From CAYSCZ01 sp964429655 (lineage in GTDB: Bacteria > Bacteroidota > Bacteroidia > Cytophagales > Cyclobacteriaceae): a DNA stretch of 35,181 bases. A model generated the notes under the pieces. The model searched no databases. It was not told the DNA's origin and worked only from the letters and a program-made list of their open reading frames with translations. Below are positions 8,912-17,545 of the stretch, piece by piece (the first letter of the stretch is position 1; each line of letters opens with the position of its first letter). Position numbers and translations under genes: made by a program. The DNA lies in assembly GCA_964429655.1 (NCBI GenBank), contig CAYSCZ010000031.1, forward strand, positions 1-35,181, written 5' to 3'.

Positions 8912-8940
8912 AAAAAAAGTCATACCTTATGATATGACTT
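8912..8940 (-). terminator. Terminator or attenuator hairpin between subunit IV and Sco-like gene
   Basis: Read on the minus strand, an 8-bp perfect stem (AAGTCATA/TATGACTT, 8-nt loop) is followed at once by a run of T and then the ATG at 8911. It begins 27 bases after the subunit IV stop. The form is that of an intrinsic terminator, although the stem has only two G-C pairs. Because a gene starts straight after it, partial termination (attenuation) is more likely than a full stop. The loop also displays an AAGG ribosome-site-like tetramer. Confidence 0.55.
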
Positions 8941-8967
8941 GAAAATTATTTAAATGAAGGTAATGTT

Positions 8968-9303
8968 TTAGAAATACTTTACTTTAAAAATAGATCCACC
9001 CTGAAACATGAATACAAACAACATAAACACAACAAAAATCATGGGTAATAAGATTGACCAGATTAGTGTTTTTCTTTCATGTGTCAGATGCATAAATTCA
9101 CCCACGATGTAAAAAGCCTTTACAATAGTCAGCGCTACAAACAAAAAGGTTTTGGCCGCCCCTGCAGCAATAGTGAAAGCTATAGCAAATTCTATAAGTG
9201 TAACAACGCCAAGTATAACGGCGACCCTGATCAATTTTCTGATCTTAGATTTATCGACTGGTTTAACAGTTACTTGTGAACTTTGATTATCCATAAATAT
9301 CAT
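8968..9303 (-). CDS. ctaF: Cytochrome c oxidase subunit IV (small, caa3-type)
   Basis: The product is a short protein of three helices. It contains IEFAIAF, then FLFVALTIVKAFYIVGEFMH and LTHERKTLIWSILLPMIFVV, which match the prokaryotic subunit IV family (COX4_pro). It stabilises subunits I and III. Two starts are plausible: the ATG at 9303, which overlaps the subunit III stop as ATGA, and the ATG at 9294 (MDNQSSQ). I give the ATGA-coupled one (111 residues). The open frame extends to 9336, but a start there would lie deep in the upstream gene. The gene closes the structural oxidase set before the hairpin. Confidence 0.85.
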   Translation of the reverse strand: MIFMDNQSSQVTVKPVDKSKIRKLIRVAVILGVVTLIEFAIAFTIAAGAAKTFLFVALTIVKAFYIVGEFMHLTHERKTLIWSILLPMIFVVFMLFVFMFQGGSIFKVKYF

Positions 9304-10052
9304 ATTAAGTAAAAGAAGGTGAAAACAAAAACCCATACCAAATCTACAAAATGCCAGTAAAGTCCGACTTTTTCAACCATCTCATAATGACCTCTTCTTT
9401 CCAGGATACCCACTGTAGCTTGATAAAAAATAGCAAAATTTATCATCACACCGCTAAAAACGTGGAATCCATGGAAACCTGTAATAAAAAAGAACAAAGC
9501 AGCAAAGTTTGGAGGCCCGTACTGGTTCTGAGTCAAGTTAGCGCCAAAAATGGCTGAACCATTCAATAATTTAGAACCGTCATCTGTTCCGTGGATGAAA
9601 TGCGACCATTCCCAGGCCTGACAACCAAGAAATGTCAACCCGCCTAAAATTGTCCATAGCATCCATTTCTCAACACCCTTTTTATCCATTCTATGACCCG
9701 CTTCAACACCAAGGACCATGGTAACGCTACTAAGTATTAAAATGAAGGTCATTATACCTACGAAAACCAAAGGGGCATGAACACCATGTAAAAGAGGAAC
9801 CGCATCAAATACCATCTCCGGTATAGGCCAATATATCTGCGAAAATTCAAAGTTTTCTATGCTCCCCTCATAAGCAGGATGGCTATATCTTATTAATCCG
9901 TAGGTAATTAAAAGTGCTGAAAAAGTAAAAGCATCTGATAGTAAGAAAAACCACATCATCAGCTTCCCATAACTAGCTTTCATGGGTGAAACCCCACCAC
10001 CCCAAGAACTTTGAGCTGGTGTATCAAATGTTACTGCAGAGCTTGTTGACAT
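9300..10052 (-). CDS. ctaE: Cytochrome c oxidase subunit III (long copy)
   Basis: The 250-residue, multi-helix protein is of the heme-copper oxidase subunit III family. Diagnostic parts are KLMMWFFLLSDAFTFSALL at the first helix, the helix glutamate in CQAWEWSHFIHG, FFITGFHGFHVFSGVMIN, and the C-terminal VGLYWHFVDLVWVFVFTF. Subunit III sits beside subunit I and helps keep proton uptake stable during turnover; it carries no redox centre. It lies 15 bp downstream of a second, shorter subunit III gene. Having both is usual for this Bacteroidota operon type. The stop codon overlaps the possible start of subunit IV. Confidence 0.93.
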   Translation of the reverse strand: MSTSSAVTFDTPAQSSWGGGVSPMKASYGKLMMWFFLLSDAFTFSALLITYGLIRYSHPAYEGSIENFEFSQIYWPIPEMVFDAVPLLHGVHAPLVFVGIMTFILILSSVTMVLGVEAGHRMDKKGVEKWMLWTILGGLTFLGCQAWEWSHFIHGTDDGSKLLNGSAIFGANLTQNQYGPPNFAALFFFITGFHGFHVFSGVMINFAIFYQATVGILERRGHYEMVEKVGLYWHFVDLVWVFVFTFFYLI

Positions 10053-10067
10053 AAAGTGTGTCTTCTG

Positions 10068-10637
10068 TTAATTATTTGTGATCAAAAATAAGTATAAATA
10101 CAACCAAAGTCCACCTAAAAAATGCCAATAAGTAGTACACATTTCAATGTTTAACATACTTTTAGAATGAACTTTATATCTAAATGCTGATATTAGCATC
10201 ACTATCAAAAATATTATAGCACTAAGTATATGGAGGGCATGCAAACCCGTTAGCACATAAATAAAAGATCCCGCTGCATTTCCTATAAAAAATATATCCT
10301 GACTAACTAACTCACTCCAAGACTGGTATTGTCCTAAAATAAATGCAATTGCAATAACAGAGGTTACAAGAAGTGCCAGCCGAATTTGAAATAAATTATT
10401 CCTCTTGGTAGATAGATATGCCCAATGCATAGATATACTACTAAGTATTATTAAACCCGTTGTTACTTTAAAAAGCTCTGGTAACTTAAATATTAACCAT
10501 TCGCCTTGTGACTGCTTTACAATGTATGCACTTGTTAAGGAAGCAAATAGCATGGTGATGGTTACAATAAACAACCACAATGCAAACTTTTGAGGATGCA
10601 TCCTTAAAATCCTCGATGGTTTATAAGCTAGTTCCAT
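10068..10637 (-). CDS. Cytochrome c oxidase subunit III (short copy)
   Basis: The 189-residue product has about five membrane helices. It has the subunit III signatures FIYVLTGLHALHILSAIIFL and TYWHFLGGLWLYLYLFL, and the N-terminal MHPQKFALWLFIVTITMLFA. It lacks the two extra helices of full-length subunit III, as in the CyoC-like short form. Neighbours are ctaB (11 bp upstream) and the long subunit III (15 bp downstream). I cannot tell whether both copies occupy one enzyme together or replace each other. Confidence 0.9.
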   Translation of the reverse strand: MELAYKPSRILRMHPQKFALWLFIVTITMLFASLTSAYIVKQSQGEWLIFKLPELFKVTTGLIILSSISMHWAYLSTKRNNLFQIRLALLVTSVIAIAFILGQYQSWSELVSQDIFFIGNAAGSFIYVLTGLHALHILSAIIFLIVMLISAFRYKVHSKSMLNIEMCTTYWHFLGGLWLYLYLFLITNN

Positions 10638-10648
10638 ATTTTATTCAA

Positions 10649-11545
10649 TTAAAGTATATCTAACATAAATGAAATTTGAACAACGGGCAGATAAATAAAA
10701 GAAGCCATCATGGTTCTAAAAGCTGATTTCCTGCCTGGATCTTTTAGTAAATTAAAGGTTTGGGCGAGGAATAACACACCACATATAGTAACAACGAACG
10801 CCGAATTAATACCAGTAATTCTAAAATACATTGGTAAAAGCCCTAAAGGAAGCAAAAACAGGGTATATATGACAATATTTATTGCTGTTTTTAAATCCTT
10901 GGTACCGTTGCCAGGCAACAGTTTATAACCTGCTTTTTTATAGTCTTCATCAGATAACCATGCAATTGCCCAGAAATGAGGAAATTGCCAAATGAATTGT
11001 ATACCAAAAATTATAAGTGCTTCATATCCTATGCTGTTATTTGCAGCTACCCAGCCAATTAATGGAGGAAGTGCGCCAGGTATAGCCCCAATAAAAACTG
11101 CAACTGCACCCACTCGTTTTAAAGGTGTATAAACAAAACTGTAAAGGATAAATGAAAAAAGTGATAGAAACAGTGTTAATATATTACAATAAAGAGCTAT
11201 CAGGACAGAACCTACTGTTAAGGAGAAAATCGCCACAAAAGTTGCCTCATTCACATGTAAAATACCCATAGGTATTGGTCTGGACTTAGTCCGCTCCATC
11301 ACTGCATCATAGTCTTTTTCAATGATTTGATTAAAAGCTACAGATGCTCCTGATATTAGAAATCCCCCAACAGATAACATGAATAAAGTAAACCATTCAA
11401 TAATACCATTACTCCCAAGTACATAACCAAATAAAGAAGAAAAAACAACCAACAAAGACAATCGAAATTTTAAAAGTGTCTTGATCGATTTAACCTTCTC
11501 AAGAAAGAAAGTATTTAAAATAAAACTATAAGGTTGACTGCTCAT
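10649..11545 (-). CDS. ctaB: Protoheme IX farnesyltransferase (heme O synthase)
   Basis: The 298-residue, UbiA-superfamily membrane prenyltransferase adds a farnesyl group to heme b to give heme O. The first aspartate motif reads NQIIEKDYDAVMERTKSRP, the catalytic NxxxDxxxD-type region of CtaB/Cox10, followed by the conserved RTKSRPIP. YTPLKRVG and the GALPPLIGWVAA loop are also typical, as is the later DYKKAGYKLLPG region. About nine helices are predicted. It overlaps ctaA by 20 bp; CtaA uses its product. Length and motifs fit the family well. Confidence 0.96.
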   Translation of the reverse strand: MSSQPYSFILNTFFLEKVKSIKTLLKFRLSLLVVFSSLFGYVLGSNGIIEWFTLFMLSVGGFLISGASVAFNQIIEKDYDAVMERTKSRPIPMGILHVNEATFVAIFSLTVGSVLIALYCNILTLFLSLFSFILYSFVYTPLKRVGAVAVFIGAIPGALPPLIGWVAANNSIGYEALIIFGIQFIWQFPHFWAIAWLSDEDYKKAGYKLLPGNGTKDLKTAINIVIYTLFLLPLGLLPMYFRITGINSAFVVTICGVLFLAQTFNLLKDPGRKSAFRTMMASFIYLPVVQISFMLDIL

Positions 11546-12578
11546 GTATTATGTTGTTTTTACTCGTCAAAAGAAAAACATAGTATAAAAGACCAAATAT
11601 AATAGTAGAAATGACTAAATGAAATGGTTGTATGAATGCGGGTATACTGAAATACGCCATAATTGCCCCACCTAAAATTTCTAACAACACCAAAAGCAAT
11701 ATTACTATTATAAATTTAAATACCTCACTCAATCTCTTTTTGTAGGTTAAATAAGCTAAATAGCCGATAACAGCAACAATTATCAAGGAATACGATCGGT
11801 GAAATTTAAAAATGATACCTAAGCTATCAATCCATTTATGCCTTAAAGGATTGCCTAAATTTATTGCAGCTAGATCCACCCCTTCCCTAACCTGAGTACC
11901 CAATATAATTTGAACTGCAAACATTATTAAAAGTATAACTGATAATCGACGAATCTTAGAATAACTAATAGTAAAGTTGGTTTTTGAATGATGTGCTTTA
12001 AAATATGTGTAAATTAATAACAATACCAGAAGTAGTGCTAAAGACATATGTAGCGACACCATACCAGGAAGTAGTTTAGTACTAACCACTACAGAACCTA
12101 ACCATCCTTGTAATCCAACCAGCAAAACACTTCCAAAAGACATTAAAGGAATTGATTTTTTATCCATAAACCCGTAAACAGCAGATATAAAGGTTAAAAA
12201 GATTAATAACCCGATAACCGCTCCAATCAAACGATTAACATATTCGATCCATGTTTTCAGAACATTGAAATCTTCTTCTACTAATATAGATTTATCTGAA
12301 ATAATTTTTTCTGCATAGTTTTTGAACCCAAGACTTGCAATCAGTTTGGAAAGTTTGACATTTTTTTCATGTCTGTTGGAAGCATATAATTGCTTATAAT
12401 TTTCTGGCAACTGATTTACAGAGGTGGGCGGTATTATTTGACCAAAACACCTTGGCCAATCCGGACAACCCATTCCCGATCCGGTGCTTCTTACAATGCC
12501 GCCTACAAAAATCAAGAAGTAGACGGCAATGATTGTTGTTAATAAAAGTTTTTTAAACAGTTTCTTTTTGTTGCTCAT
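11526..12578 (-). CDS. ctaA: Heme A synthase (COX15/CtaA family)
   Basis: This integral membrane enzyme oxidises the C8 methyl of heme O to give heme A for the aa3 oxidase. The signature VGGIVRSTGSGMGCPDWPRC lies in the first helix and loop, including the cysteine pair (Cys38 and Cys44 with the start used here). Later helices hold histidines such as VSLHMSL, FKFHRSY and QPFHLVIS that fit the heme-binding pattern. About eight helices are predicted. I start at ATG 12578 (MSNKKKLF). An in-frame ATG at 12593 is possible but has its GAGG directly abutting the start codon. The gene overlaps the end of ctaD by 26 bp and the start of ctaB by 20 bp, which indicates tight coupling. Confidence 0.93.
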   Translation of the reverse strand: MSNKKKLFKKLLLTTIIAVYFLIFVGGIVRSTGSGMGCPDWPRCFGQIIPPTSVNQLPENYKQLYASNRHEKNVKLSKLIASLGFKNYAEKIISDKSILVEEDFNVLKTWIEYVNRLIGAVIGLLIFLTFISAVYGFMDKKSIPLMSFGSVLLVGLQGWLGSVVVSTKLLPGMVSLHMSLALLLVLLLIYTYFKAHHSKTNFTISYSKIRRLSVILLIMFAVQIILGTQVREGVDLAAINLGNPLRHKWIDSLGIIFKFHRSYSLIIVAVIGYLAYLTYKKRLSEVFKFIIVILLLVLLEILGGAIMAYFSIPAFIQPFHLVISTIIFGLLYYVFLLTSKNNIIHEQSTL

Positions 12579-14442
12579 TAACCACTTTAACATCCTCAGG
12601 ATTTTCTTTTTCTGCTAGTTTTTGTTCGTGAGGCAGGTTAGAGTCTGGTGATAACGAATAAGGCATAGTTTGAGGAATAAAGTCATCTTTAGCACCTGGC
12701 TTACTATAGTCATAAGGCCACCTGAAAACTTTGGGAATAACACCTATCCAGTTACCATGTCCCAGATTAATTGGTGTAGTCCACTCAAGCGTATTAGATT
12801 TCCAAGGATTGGATGGTGCTTTTCTCCCTCTGTACATACTGTAAAAGAAATTAAATAAAAATATAAATTGTGCTATAAAAGTTAAAATAGCAGCTATACT
12901 GACGAATGAATTCAAATCTGTCAGTATGCTGAATGAATCGAAATTTGTAAAAGAATAATACCTTCTCGGGAATCCTGCTATTCCAATATAATGAAGTGGA
13001 AAAAAGACAAGGTATACACCAACAAAGGTTAACCAGAAGTGAATATAACCGAGCTTTTGATCCATCATCCGACCAAACATTTTAGGAAACCAGTGGTACA
13101 CCCCAGCCATTAACCCAAAGAATGACGCACTACCCATCACAAGATGGAAATGTGCTACCACAAAGTATGTATCATGAAGATTAATGTCCAGCGCTGAGTT
13201 TCCTAGAAATATTCCTGTTAGACCACCTGAAATAAAGAAAGAGACCAAACCAATGGAGAACAACATTGCAGGAGTGAAAACTATATTTCCTTTCCATAAC
13301 GTAGTTATATAATTAAATGCTTTGACTGCAGAAGGTACTGCAATAATGAGTGTCAAAAACATAAATATTGAACCCAGGAAAGGATTAAGACCGGATACAA
13401 ACATGTGATGTGCCCAAACAATGAAAGATAAAAAAGCAATCGCCAACATAGAGCCTATCATTGCCCTATATCCGAAAATAGGCTTCCTTGAGTTTGTTGC
13501 AATAATCTCAGAGGTTATTCCTAGGGCCGGGAGTAAAACGATATACACTTCAGGATGACCTAAAAACCAAAATAAGTGTTGGTAAAGGATAGGACTACCT
13601 CCAATATTAGGAAGTGCTTCCCCTGCAATATATATTTCTGATAAATAAAAACTGGTACCAAATGATCTGTCGAAAACTAATAAAAGAGCCGCTGCGAAAA
13701 GAACGGGGAAAGATAGCAGACCAATAATTGCAGTAATAAAAAATGCCCAAATCGTCAGCGGTAGTCTTGAAAAAGACATTCCTTCTGTTCTTAGGTTTAT
13801 CACAGTTGTAATGTAGTTGATACCACCTAATAGTGTCGAGGCAATAAAGAAAACCATAGATACAAGCCACAATGTCATTCCCAGACCAGAACCTTGTATA
13901 GCTTGTGGTAATGCACTAAGTGGTGGATATATCGTCCAACCCCCTCCTGCAGGACCTGTTTCGATAAAAATTGATATAAACATAATCACACTGGATGTAA
14001 AAAACGCCCAGTATGATAACATATTCATAAACCCTGATGCCATATCCCTTGCCCCGATCTGGAGTGGTATTAAAAAGTTACTGAATGTGCCACTCAGTCC
14101 AGCGGTAAGCACAAAGAACACCATAATAGTCCCATGCATGGTTACTAGTGCAAGATAGAATTCAGAATCAATTTTACCTGCTTCTGTTATCCATTTACCC
14201 ATCAATGGTCTTAGAAACTCTAATTGCATATCCGGAAATCCAAGTTGCAATCTGAAAATGACTGACATAGCACCACCAATTAAAGCCCAAAAGATACCAG
14301 TTATTAAAAACTGCTTAGCGATGGTCTTATGATCGGTAGAAAATATATATTTACTTATAAAGCTTTGTTTATGTTCATGGTCATCATGGTGATCATCGTG
14401 ATGATCCTGATTTTTAGTTATTTCGATATCAGCTACTGACAT
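12553..14442 (-). CDS. ctaD: Cytochrome c oxidase subunit I (aa3-type, family A1)
   Basis: The 629-residue catalytic subunit has about twelve helices. Heme a ligands are His103 (MHGTIMVFF) and His433. The heme a3 ligand is His431 (HDTYFVVAHFHLVMG). CuB is bound by His296 of GHPEVY and by His345-His346 (WAHHMFVSG). Glu298 and Tyr300 in HPEVY are the D-channel glutamate and the cross-linked tyrosine, which places it in family A1. The first 25 residues carry a run rich in His and Asp (HHDDHHDDHEHK), not part of the catalytic core. It is the partner of ctaC (18 bp upstream). The enzyme reduces oxygen to water and pumps protons. Confidence 0.98.
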   Translation of the reverse strand: MSVADIEITKNQDHHDDHHDDHEHKQSFISKYIFSTDHKTIAKQFLITGIFWALIGGAMSVIFRLQLGFPDMQLEFLRPLMGKWITEAGKIDSEFYLALVTMHGTIMVFFVLTAGLSGTFSNFLIPLQIGARDMASGFMNMLSYWAFFTSSVIMFISIFIETGPAGGGWTIYPPLSALPQAIQGSGLGMTLWLVSMVFFIASTLLGGINYITTVINLRTEGMSFSRLPLTIWAFFITAIIGLLSFPVLFAAALLLVFDRSFGTSFYLSEIYIAGEALPNIGGSPILYQHLFWFLGHPEVYIVLLPALGITSEIIATNSRKPIFGYRAMIGSMLAIAFLSFIVWAHHMFVSGLNPFLGSIFMFLTLIIAVPSAVKAFNYITTLWKGNIVFTPAMLFSIGLVSFFISGGLTGIFLGNSALDINLHDTYFVVAHFHLVMGSASFFGLMAGVYHWFPKMFGRMMDQKLGYIHFWLTFVGVYLVFFPLHYIGIAGFPRRYYSFTNFDSFSILTDLNSFVSIAAILTFIAQFIFLFNFFYSMYRGRKAPSNPWKSNTLEWTTPINLGHGNWIGVIPKVFRWPYDYSKPGAKDDFIPQTMPYSLSPDSNLPHEQKLAEKENPEDVKVVNEQQKETV

Positions 14443-14460
14443 AATATTATTATTTATATT

Positions 14461-15498
14461 TTATTTCTCTATACCTGATGATATTAGTGCTAACTCTTTC
14501 AAATTTGATGGTATTTTAGCCACATATTCCGGATTAAGTTTTAGCCATGAATCCTGATCATTATACCATTTCTCGTAATCTTCGGATTCATCTACCACAA
14601 TTGTGTGTTTCATCGCAAAATGACCTTTCCCACATATTTTGTTACATACTAACTCATAGTTGAAATCAGGATTTCCTGTCTCCTCGCGCATTTCTTCGGT
14701 AGTTTTTGTTGGAACAAACCAAAACCTTGTTGGCATGCCCGGAACTGCATTCATTTGCATTCTGAAGTGAGGAACATAAACACTATGGATCACATCCCTG
14801 GCTCTGATTTTGAATAATACGGGTTTGCCTTTAGGAATATGTATTTCCCTGGGCATAAAATCATCAAAACTGGCTCTATCTTCGAAATTAATACCTACTT
14901 GATTGACCGCATCAATCAACTTATAATCATATCTTCCTAGTTTGTCATCTTTTCCGGGATACCTTGAAGTCCAGGCATATTGATAACCCATTACCTCAAC
15001 AACTTCAGCATCATCGGGTGCAGGACCGGTAATACCTACCCAGGCTTTCCAACCAGAAATAATCAAAATTGCAAGAACTACAGCAGGGACTGCTGTCCAC
15101 AATAACTCAAGATTATTGTTGTGTGGGTAATAATAAGCTTTTCGACTATCTTTATGTTGGTATTTGTAGGAAAAACCGAATAGAAAAATTTGAGTAATTA
15201 TAAATACTGCCACAGTCACTCCCATGGTTATCCAAAATAAACGCTCTGTGATAACACCATGCTCCGAAGCAATCGGTTGTACAAAATCATCATCCAATCC
15301 ACCGAAGGAATAATAGAAAAACCCTGCGATACCTAGTATCATGAAAACTAATAAGAGTGCTGCATTTGTCTTGTTATTTGTTGGGACAGTCTTTTTACTA
15401 TCACCCTTTATCACACCCACGAGCGTACTAACCCTGAATATTATAAAGATGATTGCTAGTACAAGTAAAAAAGTTAGTAAAAAAATTGTATTTAGCAT
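14461..15498 (-). CDS. ctaC: Cytochrome c oxidase subunit II with CuA site
   Basis: The 345-residue subunit accepts electrons at the dinuclear CuA centre. The ligands are visible: His238 (DVIHSVYVPHF), Cys285 and Cys289 (CNKICGKGHFAM), His293 and Met296. Lys287 stands at the place of the usual glutamate, whose backbone carbonyl is the ligand, so the site should work. Four hydrophobic segments precede the cupredoxin domain (about 4-26, 46-66, 88-110, 130-152), two more than the classic two-helix subunit II; I believe this extension is common in Bacteroidota. There is no fused cytochrome c, so electrons probably come directly from alternative complex III hemes or a soluble cytochrome. Confidence 0.97.
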   Translation of the reverse strand: MLNTIFLLTFLLVLAIIFIIFRVSTLVGVIKGDSKKTVPTNNKTNAALLLVFMILGIAGFFYYSFGGLDDDFVQPIASEHGVITERLFWITMGVTVAVFIITQIFLFGFSYKYQHKDSRKAYYYPHNNNLELLWTAVPAVVLAILIISGWKAWVGITGPAPDDAEVVEVMGYQYAWTSRYPGKDDKLGRYDYKLIDAVNQVGINFEDRASFDDFMPREIHIPKGKPVLFKIRARDVIHSVYVPHFRMQMNAVPGMPTRFWFVPTKTTEEMREETGNPDFNYELVCNKICGKGHFAMKHTIVVDESEDYEKWYNDQDSWLKLNPEYVAKIPSNLKELALISSGIEK

Positions 15499-15543
15499 CT
15501 TCTAATTTCTTAAGTAGTTAATAAGCAGTTATAGAATATTGTT

Positions 15544-16917
15544 TTAAATATGATGATTTAAACTTTCTTGTAACATTGGATGATTTTTAGCAACCAAAGG
15601 CACCTTAGCTAAATTCATATGCACAATATATAAAAAGGCTGATAAAAATATTATGGCCAAGCCAACCTCAAGCAGGCCAATGTTACTATTGTTACCTACT
15701 GTTCCCGGGGTAACCATCAGATAAAAATCTAACCAATGGCCAAATAATAGTGTGGGGCAAACAATCTTCAAGAATCTTGTATGACGCTTTGAATCACGAG
15801 TCATAAGTACAAGGAAAGGAAAAAAGAAATTGATGATAATATTAAGGTAAAATATCGGTGCAAAGTGAGGATTTTTCCATCGCTGCACAAAGTAAATTGT
15901 TTCATCAGGAATGTTAGCATAATAAATAAGCAGAAACTGAGAGAACCATATATATGTCCAAAATATACTGAAAGCAAAAATGAATTTACCTAAGTCATGT
16001 AAATGATTTTCATTAACAATGGATAGATAACCTTTATCTTTCAACATCACAACCAAAAAGGTAATTAATGATAATCCAGCAACCCACCAGCTGGCAAATA
16101 CATACCAACCAAACATTGTACTGAACCAATGTGTGTCTATGGACATGATCCAATCCCACGCTGCTATTGAAGATGATACAGCAAATATTATTATGAATAT
16201 TGCTGAGTTAGTTCTCATAGAATACCACTTACTATGACCACCTTCAAGATCTTCTTGTATGGACAATCTTCGTATTTTGGTGAAAAACCAGTACCATAGA
16301 AGAAAAAACGCAATTAGCCTGAAATAAAAAAACACAGGAATTGAAGGACTTTCGTGAAGAGGCCAAAAGAAAAATCCTTTTTTACCATCTATAATTTCAT
16401 CATAGTGGGCTGATGATTCATCATATAAATCTGTATGGGTCCAATGAAACAAATCATGGCTACTAACCACGAAAAGTAACAACATCAGTAAACCTCCAAT
16501 CGGCAGCCAATAACCAAAAGCTTCAGGAACACGCTTTATACCTGCAGACCAACCGGCTTGGGATACATATTGGATCGCAACAAAGAATACTCCTATGATG
16601 GATAATCCAACAAAATAAACATTATTGATCCAAAGGTTAGCAAAGAGCCTGGTAGTCCAGCTATATGCATGACCCTGGTCACCTCCATGCCCAGCTTCTA
16701 AATGTTCGGAGCCATGATCCTCGCCGTGCGATGAAGATTGTTCATGAGTATCGCCATGAGCAGTTTCTTTTTTTACAGTTTCAGCATGAACCGCTTCATG
16801 ACCGCCATCCCCAAAAGATAATGCTACAGCACCAATTATCGTCAGTACAACACCAACGATCAATGTTATGATCAAATTTTTCTTTGCTGAGGCTGTAAAC
16901 GTGTAATTTTCTTCCAT
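15544..16917 (-). CDS. actF: Alternative complex III subunit ActF
   Basis: The 457-residue integral membrane protein has about ten helices and is a distant relative of ActC in the quinol:electron acceptor oxidoreductase complex. Recognisable parts are SSHDLFHWTHTDLYDESS, FFFWPLHESPSIPVFFYFR, DWIMSIDTHWFSTMFGWY and WTYIWFSQFLLIYYANIP. Between the first and second helices is a His-rich loop (about residues 39-85). The gene lies 10 bp after actE and 45 bp before ctaC. In known complexes ActF is a membrane subunit thought to help form proton paths at the oxidase interface. Confidence 0.95.
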   Translation of the reverse strand: MEENYTFTASAKKNLIITLIVGVVLTIIGAVALSFGDGGHEAVHAETVKKETAHGDTHEQSSSHGEDHGSEHLEAGHGGDQGHAYSWTTRLFANLWINNVYFVGLSIIGVFFVAIQYVSQAGWSAGIKRVPEAFGYWLPIGGLLMLLLFVVSSHDLFHWTHTDLYDESSAHYDEIIDGKKGFFFWPLHESPSIPVFFYFRLIAFFLLWYWFFTKIRRLSIQEDLEGGHSKWYSMRTNSAIFIIIFAVSSSIAAWDWIMSIDTHWFSTMFGWYVFASWWVAGLSLITFLVVMLKDKGYLSIVNENHLHDLGKFIFAFSIFWTYIWFSQFLLIYYANIPDETIYFVQRWKNPHFAPIFYLNIIINFFFPFLVLMTRDSKRHTRFLKIVCPTLLFGHWLDFYLMVTPGTVGNNSNIGLLEVGLAIIFLSAFLYIVHMNLAKVPLVAKNHPMLQESLNHHI

Positions 16918-16927
16918 TTATTTTTAA

Positions 16928-17545
16928 TTACTGTTTTTGAAGCGTATGCACATATCGAACTATTTTCCATCGGTCATTTACATTTATCTGAGAACCGTGC
17001 GCCCCCATTCTTCCTTTTCCGTGAGTAATAACGTGAAAAATATGACCTCCGGGTTTATCTTTCACGGCACGCGAAGAATAAGATGTAACTCCTTTATAAA
17101 CCTTGCCAACGGCGCCATCGCCTTGTCCTTTGACACCATGACAATGTATGCAAAAAGTCTCGTACAATGCTTTGCCTTCCTTTAATACTTGTTTTGTTGA
17201 ATCTAATGGATTTTTCACTATCCTACCTGCAAGTACTAAGCTATCTTTTGGAATCCTGTAAGGTAAATAACCGGATCTTCTGACGGTATTCCCTGCGGGA
17301 ATTCTTGAATTCATGTTGAAAGGATTATATGGATTTGAATTGTAAAATTCAGCATGTTCCTCTATTTCAGATGATGTTAACCATCTACCTATCTCTTTGT
17401 CCTGGATTTGGGTCAATGGCTCATAAGGTGTGGAGTGGTACATTTGAGGCGCGTATTCCAATCCCGGATAGTCATCATCGGCGACACAACCCAATAAGAA
17501 GAGTGCACTGAAAATTGCGATGCAAGTAAAATAATTAATCTTCAT
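16928..17545 (-). CDS. actE: Alternative complex III mono-heme cytochrome c subunit ActE
   Basis: The 205-residue protein has a lipoprotein signal ending in LFLLGC (Cys20). A single heme-binding CIHCH (Cys132, Cys135, His136) sits in a class I cytochrome c fold, and Met180 (GRMGAHG) is the likely sixth ligand. A proline- and asparagine-rich linker (about 25-85) joins the lipid anchor to the heme domain. In the complex, ActE is the probable exit point for electrons toward the oxidase or a carrier. The gene overlaps actD by 11 bp. Confidence 0.95.
   Translation of the reverse strand: MKINYFTCIAIFSALFLLGCVADDDYPGLEYAPQMYHSTPYEPLTQIQDKEIGRWLTSSEIEEHAEFYNSNPYNPFNMNSRIPAGNTVRRSGYLPYRIPKDSLVLAGRIVKNPLDSTKQVLKEGKALYETFCIHCHGVKGQGDGAVGKVYKGVTSYSSRAVKDKPGGHIFHVITHGKGRMGAHGSQINVNDRWKIVRYVHTLQKQ

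Noticed and set aside
13817..14158. 113-codon plus-strand open frame opposite ctaD
   Set aside because: It is antisense to well-conserved catalytic parts of subunit I and its product has no recognisable features; it is a shadow frame.
14371..14412. Repetitive CAT/GAT-rich DNA at the ctaD start that looks like a tandem repeat
   Set aside because: It is simply the coding of the His/Asp-rich tail; the units are irregular and there is no sign of a repeat element or CRISPR.
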